A DNA stretch of 64,000 nucleotides. Origin: Brasenia schreberi (Eukaryota > Streptophyta > Magnoliopsida > Nymphaeales > Cabombaceae). The first letter of the stretch is position 1. Every line of letters begins with the position of its first letter. Under the pieces are notes generated by a model. The model saw nothing but the letters and a program-made list of their open reading frames with translations, had not been told where the DNA came from and did no database searches. The stretch is from NCBI GenBank assembly GCA_036023115.1, contig JAYKKT010000041.1, positions 886,501 to 950,500 on the forward strand. Reading direction: 5' to 3'. Both the position numbers and the translations under genes were made by a program. Positions 58,127 to 64,000 of the stretch are shown piece by piece.

Positions 58127-61100
58127 CTAATCTCGGTTCCCACTGAAACCCCGTTTGTCATTTTGCTGCCAACCATATCCATCCCGACCGCCATCCATTG
58201 GAGGTCGCCCCCCAAACTTACCTCGTTTCAGAAGCGGCGGTGGAAGTGGCAATGGTGGGGGTGCAGGCAATGGTGCAACCACATCCTTTTCATCCTGGTA
58301 ATCTGCACCTCCAACACTAACAGCACCACCACCTTGCTCTGGTCCTTTACCAACTGCAACACCTCCCGAAAGGCGGCCAGAGTCCCCTTGAAAGAAAGGC
58401 ACCCTCAGCCCAGGAAAATCTGAGGCTTGATTGATCCCTTGTGATATCTGATTCCCGGACAAACTCTCATAAGGTGTCCTCTGACCCGGGACTATGCCCA
58501 TGTTCCATGGCCGCGAATAACCAAGTTCATGAAAACCAACCATGCCTTGAGACTGCATGGAAGGGAATCCCAACACAGAACCATGTTGCACGGGACCTCC
58601 CTCTGATGTTGGAGGCCCTGGCCGGGAAGTGTCACTGTAAAAGGGCTGACTGCCATCTGGTGCCACAGGCATCGGAGAATATGCATACATGGGTGGAAAA
58701 GCAGGTGGGAAGTGACCCTGATGAGGCATGTAATCTGGGAACGACAAGGACTCCAATTGCTTCTCTGGAAATTGCTCAGAATCCTGGCGAGGTTGTGTAG
58801 CTGGCATCTCGAAACTGTGCTGCTGTGGTTGAAAGCGATTATATGGTGGTGGTGGTGGCAGCAGCCGATCAAACATCTGTTGTGCACTGTCCGTCTGCTG
58901 ATCCTGTGAGGGGCCATGAGGAAATAATAGTGGCTTCAGCTGTGGAGGTTGCTTCACTGGTGTTGGCGGCAGCGGAAATTGCTCTTTTGGCTGGTACAGC
59001 CGTGATTTATCATCCCGTTCGGTAGGTAATACAACTAGATTGTGGCTTGGTGGGGCACTAGACCTGGAATGTGGGTGGGAGATGGAAGGCTCTGGCAGGA
59101 TGGGCAGCTTAGGACGGAAGTCAGAGGAGGAAGAGGGCCGAGAAGCAGCCATGGTAACATCATTGTCATTGGCAGGTTCTTCTTTCTCAGCATTGGGCTG
59201 AAGTAGGTCTGCATGAGTTTCACTAATATGTGCTTCAAAAAGGGAATGTTTCAGAAAGGATTTGAGACAGTGGGGTGCTGCACAGATGAATATTCCCTCC
59301 AGCATTTTGATGGTCTGGATCTTCTGGATTCGCTCATCACAACTGCCAAGCAAGTCAGGAAATTCAATAAAAAGCATTTTGGAAAGCAATTACCTAAATC
59401 TCAAACGTTGAATTCAACAATAACCAGAGGGTGGAAAGAAAAATCAACGCTCAACTAATACTACTTCAGTAAGCAATGAAAGAGTTGCATCTTCAACATA
59501 GCAGGCCAAGAGACCAATGCGCAATGCATGGTCATGAGTAGCATTTGATTCAATAACAGCCAACGACAGCAATATCAGTAGAAAAGAAGAAAGAATACCA
59601 GATGACGCAGGATCAGACTCCTAAAACAACAACTACTACAACTAAGAGTCCAAGCCTGTCTTTCCCATACTAGATGGGTCGGCTACATGGATTCTGTGTT
59701 TTTACCGAGTGACCGAGCATGTACCATATTGGCAGTTAACTCAACGTGAGTTAGATCATTCTTTATTGTTTCTTTCCAATACTTTTGTGATCATTATCTT
59801 CCTCTTTTAACATTTTCACAATCTAGTTTTTCATACCTTCTTACGGGAAAAATGTTCAAACCATCTTAAATGATTTTTCTCATTTTATCCTCTTTAGTTG
59901 CCACAACCAATTTGTTTCTAATAACTAACATAAGCATCAAGGTCATCAATGTAAATTAGGTACCAAGAAATGCTAAAATAATATAATAATAAGTTAACCA
60001 GAGTTATGTGTATCATCCTGTATAGACATATCGTGTCGTATCACGATACGATACACTATATTGTATCAACGTAGATCGTGCGATAAAGGCCATATAATAT
60101 GATTTTTTTGTGCTTTTTAGTTGAGTGATGCTCCTCGGAAAGGATTAATTTGATCTTGTCCCGTTTAGCAAGAAAAACTCCTCGCCTTTAAGGGCGATCT
60201 CCTAAGAACAACAACAAAACTCATGAGAACAAAAGGTCTCCAAAATTCTCACCAACGAGAAACACAATTAACTTAAGCAACTTACCAATTATGATCACTC
60301 CAGCTTTGGTAGGTTTCAAAATTCTCACTAATGGGAAAGGCAATTAATTTAAGCAACTTACCAATTATGATCACGTCCAGCTTTGGTAGTGGTAGGTTCC
60401 CCAACTGTTTGCTCGAATTTGGCAGCTCAATACCTTCCCAACCCACAAATTAGGAAACTAGCTTAACTTTTTTTTTTTAAATTATGAAATTTTAAAAATT
60501 ATTTGTTACTTATAATTTGAATTAATTTTCAATGGATAATATTTACCCAAATTTTTATTTATAGGAATTGTTTACAATTGTTCTTGATTTTTTTATTTTT
60601 CTGATTTTAAATATTGAAAAATTTTATGATACGATGCGATACACATGTCTCGTGGAGGAAAACAATAAAGTTACGATACAGTACATAACACTGAAGTTAA
60701 CAACTGAAATAAATACAAGTTCAAGAAAATTTCTGGTGAAATTGATATATCTGACTTAATAACAACCTCAGATTTGGACAAATTTCCGTGCTTTTTCAAG
60801 ATATCTTATCCAAAATACACCGATACAGATATTATACACAAATACATCACAGAGGTGTGGACATGTATCTCACCTTGATACAGATATGAAAATTGACATA
60901 CTGATGTAAAACTTGTTAAACTAGCACATTGGAAAATAGTTTTTCATATTATTCTTGATTAATGAGAATTTTATATGTAAATGTGTCAATTTGGATTTCG
61001 GACGCAAAATTTAAACCACTAAACTAACATCCTGCATTATGAAGCCCTGCACTACAAATAAGTAACCCACCAAAAAATTAAGACATAACTTTTTATGTTT

Positions 61101-62158
61101 GCCATCTTCAAGAAGTTCTTTTTAAAAAAAATTGTTATGACGAGGCCAATAGACGAGAAAACGAGAAAAAATCACTTGAGATGGTTTGGACACATGGAGA
61201 GGCGACGAAAGGAAGATCTAATAAGGTAGAGAAAATAAATGGTGAATATGTTAAAGAGGAAGACCAAGACCACAAAAGTGTTCGAATAAAACGATAAAGA
61301 TTGATCTAACATATGTTGAGTTAATTGCTAGAATGGCAGAGGAACAAGCTCCATGAAAAAAAAGAATCTATTTAGCCGGCCCCATCTAGTATGGAAAAGG
61401 GCTCAGTTGTTCTTGTTGTTTGGTGTTCCTTAACATATTCACCATTTAGTAACCACAAAAGTGTTCGAATAAAACGATAAAGATTGATCTAACATATGTT
61501 GAGTTAATTACTAGAATGGCAGAGGAACAAGCTCCATGAAAAAAAAGAATCTATTTAGCCGGCCCCATCTAGTATGGAAAAGGGCTCAGTTGTTCTTGTT
61601 GAAAAGGGCTCAGAAATTTCCTAGTGATACAGATTCAAAGACCGCACTTTCTTTATCAAAACTTTTTATTTTCAAATTTGTACAGCTCAAGCTTAATCCA
61701 AGCTCCTGGAACCCTGGAAGCTAAGTAGAACCAGATTTTGTAATATCTATTTCTACCTTCTCCACATATAACCAACCAGAGTTCAATTAATACATCAGAC
61801 TGAGTAATACTTAAATCCAATCTACCCTATCTACAAAACTTGAGACAATCCAAATAGATCTGGAACCAATGCAGGAACACTGTACTTGGCAATAGCTGGC
61901 CAGTAACCATGAATAAGAGTGCAGTAAAGAGCATGAACTCAAGAATTGCTTTAAAATTATGCAAAATGTTCACTGAAGAAAGATAAACAAAACATATAGC
62001 CATATGTAAAAGTTAGGATATGTCATGAAGTGCATAAGTCAAAAAGTAAGAAAGAAGTGAACCAACTCTAACTTGCCAAAAATAGAGAGAAAGACTTACA
62101 GGTAGCAGCTAGAGTCGCTCCTTGCACAAACCAAACAGAAAGCATGCTCACAAGGGGC
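58127..62158 (-). CDS. HAKAI: HAKAI-type E3 ubiquitin ligase (RING + C2H2), 3' part; 5' exons outside the window
   Basis: Two exons are visible. 62,158-62,100 encodes APCEHAFCLVCARSDSSCYL, the middle of the RING finger. 59,342-58,127 continues with CDERIQKIQTIK, the C2H2-like part GIFICAAPHCLKSFLKHSLFEAHISETH, and a long low-complexity tail rich in Pro, Gln and Ser ending FSGNRD. The splice sites are AG|GCC, CT|GTAAG and GGCAG|TTGT; the codon CT|T gives Leu. About 424 residues lie in the window. RING plus adjacent C2H2 with the YLCDERIQKIQ linker is diagnostic of plant HAKAI, a nuclear member of the MTA/MTB/FIP37/VIR complex that writes m6A on mRNA. The N-terminal exon (usual HFCVRCDFPIAIYGRL-type sequence) was not found up to 64,000. 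The 2.8-kb intron 59,343-62,099 holds RTE fragments and tandem duplications. Confidence 0.92.
59620..59930 (-). mobile_element. RTE LINE fragment in a HAKAI intron
   Basis: On the minus strand this is the RTE 3' region: complement of AACAACAACTACTACAACTA tail-like and CCCATACTAGATGGGTCGGC, plus the C-terminal coding part (complements of TTTCTTTCCAATACTTTTG and TCATTTTATCCTC). It is 5'-truncated. Confidence 0.8.
60238..60400. repeat. Tandem duplication, about 80 bp
   Basis: CAAAATTCTCAC, TTAAGCAACTTACCAATTAT and TCCAGCTTTGGTAG occur twice in the same order, with small differences. Confidence 0.9.
61140..61425 (+). mobile_element. RTE LINE fragment, plus strand, in a HAKAI intron
   Basis: ACTTGAGATGGTTTGGACAC (as RLRWFGH in RTE), then AAGAGGAAGACCAAGACC and CCCCATCTAGTATGGAAAAG with a GTTGTTCTTGTTG tail. 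It is degenerate and 5'-truncated. Confidence 0.85.
61269..61601. repeat. Near-perfect 150-bp duplication of the RTE 3' end
   Basis: Copy 1 (61,269-61,418) and copy 2 (61,452-61,601) are equal in length and, read by eye, differ at one position (TTAATTGCTA versus TTAATTACTA). A spacer of 33 bases lies between them. Confidence 0.95.
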
Positions 62159-64000
62159 CTAAAAGAGCACGAGATTGTAACATTTAAATATCAATAGATC
62201 AACATGATTCATAAAATCCAATGGAGAATGTTTAAAATGTTTCAGACTTTCGGATTATATTTCTCATAGGTACCACCCAAAATTTTGCAAGTATGGAAAG
62301 GAACAGATTAAGACATACATTTGAATGTACAGGTACTAAACATAGTTGGTTCCTCTACAAAATCATTAAATAATGCAGGCATGTCATGCATACAAGTTCG
62401 CAAGTCTCTGAAGGCTATTAACGGGTGCAACAATTAAGTTTCAGCAACGAGTTAGAGATATTACGCAAAATGTCAATACCATAACCCAAATATCAGAATA
62501 TGGAACCAAGCTGAGCATTGTCCATGAAAGTGGACCTTAAGTGCACCAAGTCCTTGCAAAACTAATTTCCAACATGTCTAGCTCTTTGTGTGGATGTTTG
62601 AACCGACACTTGTACCTGACTCCACATAACAGAGAAGTATAATTGATATGAAGAACCCATTAAACTGCTTTAAGGCTTTAAGCCAAGAACACATAGTATT
62701 GAATCTTTTACACGCAAATCAAAGTAACAAGTATGACATTAAGTTTAACTTGCCATGAATGTTTTAGAAAAACACTAAGGCCCATATGCTTACCAATAAA
62801 GACCACTTGATGTCCCTTACACACAACCCAACACAATAAACATTAACGTGCCAGCTATTTTGTTTTTGTAGCCATAACTTTTTCATAGCAAATCTAACGA
62901 AACAAATTTGATGAAATATCACTTGAAGATTTTTCTACGGAAAGCATAGTCTAACAGTGTCAAAAATCAAGAAGAGATTCCTCGTGACAAATCTACAACT
63001 TCAGTGCCTTTTGAGTGTACTAGGCATGCCCTTTAACTGAAATCATCGTAAACATCTTCAAAGGTTATGCATTTACTCCCTCACAGACATGAAAGAGGGG
63101 AACTTGTCGGCATTATTCTGAAGATCTCTATCTTCAATTTCTAATCTCAATGAAAAGGAAAATTCAAATACTATGTGGTTTTCAAAAAAATAAGAAACTT
63201 GGATCAACAAACGTCGTTCATGGCTTACATTGTTCTATCACACAATTAATAAAGAACTTGTGAGAGAAAACACTTAAATCACACCGTTTACCTTCACCAT
63301 TGTGTTGAAAGAAGACACTAAAAGATAGAACAATGCCGTAAGACACTTATAAAGAATGAAAGAGAACCATTTTTTTCCTAATGAAGCAAAAAATTGTTCT
63401 CTAAAGAACCTACTGAAGATTTGTTCAAAATGGCACAATTGTGATACTGGAAATTTAGGCAGTACACAAACTATAAAACGTCAGCAAGTCAACAACCATT
63501 TAGAGGGTCAGACATGCAATATACTTCTAATCTTGTCCAACTATTCTGGAGCTAGAGGAAATGCATCTACCCAAAATTCTACGAATTCGTCGATGGTTAC
63601 AGTAGATTTGCTGGTCAGAATTCGCAAGAAGTAAGCAGAACACTTGAAAGAAAGCAAAGGTGAAATTGATAGAAAAGACCTGTCACTCCTCTGCAGAACC
63701 GTACATGAGATGTGAACTTCTCAGGCTATACTTCTTTTAAACAAATTACAAGCTATGAGTGTCCCAAATTGTGAATTAATCACAAAGAGTTGCTAGTTAC
63801 CACATGCTAGTGGATCATCATATGAAGAAACCAAACGAGGTTGAAAAGTGAATGCCTATATCTGAAGCTCACAGGAGGCAACTACCGTGTGGGTGTTTAT
63901 AGGGATATGGGTGAAAAGGGGCTGATAGAAGTACTCATGTTAGACACAGCAGTAAGCTTTACTTAACCAGGAATAACCAGATCTGGAACACATGAGATTC
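62159..64000 (-). other. Intron of the HAKAI-type gene running off the right edge
   Basis: No exon-like sequence was recognised on the minus strand, and no unrelated gene on either strand. The missing N-terminal RING exon is expected beyond 64,000. AT-rich; the plus-strand frame at 63,356-63,634 has no recognisable features. Confidence 0.5.

Overview
This window is nuclear DNA from a flowering plant. It holds spliced genes with GT-AG introns, plant-only families (cytokinin receptor, TMK receptor kinase, EAR-motif zinc finger), Ty1/copia and RTE-type retroelement debris, Pol III-type SINE-like repeats and very many AT and GA/CT microsatellites. I cannot name the species from the sequence.

Layout. 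1-5.6 kb is a decayed copia element (957-3420, minus) and microsatellites. 5.8-9.1 kb (minus) is a three-exon gene for a UV-B-induced DUF760 chloroplast-type protein. 9.7-13.9 kb is repeat-rich intergenic DNA. 14.0-14.8 kb (minus) is a single-exon C2H2 zinc-finger repressor gene with a QALGGH finger and EAR motifs. 15.3-16.3 kb is a 5'-truncated RTE LINE with a 16-bp target-site duplication. 16.3-28.6 kb is intergenic: microsatellites, including a block of about 540 bp of alternating purine/pyrimidine, two related foldback elements and dispersed CGGTT-rich repeats. 28,592-34,001 (minus) is an old LTR/copia element with both LTRs, a primer-binding site and a broken pol; its gag region appears replaced by unrelated sequence.

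35.3-43.1 kb (plus) is an intact 11-exon cytokinin receptor histidine kinase of the CRE1/WOL/AHK4 type, about 1021 aa, with all phosphorelay residues. 43.1-51.0 kb is repeat-rich. 51.07-53.89 kb (plus) is a TMK-type leucine-rich-repeat receptor kinase that looks broken: a frameshift in the LRR part and loss of about 90 residues that hold the kinase P-loop and catalytic lysine. 58.1-62.2 kb (minus) is the 3' part of a HAKAI-type RING/C2H2 E3 ligase gene, a component of the m6A RNA methylation complex; its 5' exons lie beyond the right edge.

The genes are not an operon or cluster. They are independent plant loci separated by transposon-rich DNA. I found no previously undescribed system. The most informative points are the damaged TMK gene, the nested or exchanged copia element, two RTE insertions with clear target-site duplications, and a CGGTT-rich foldback repeat family, some copies of which carry a tRNA-like core.
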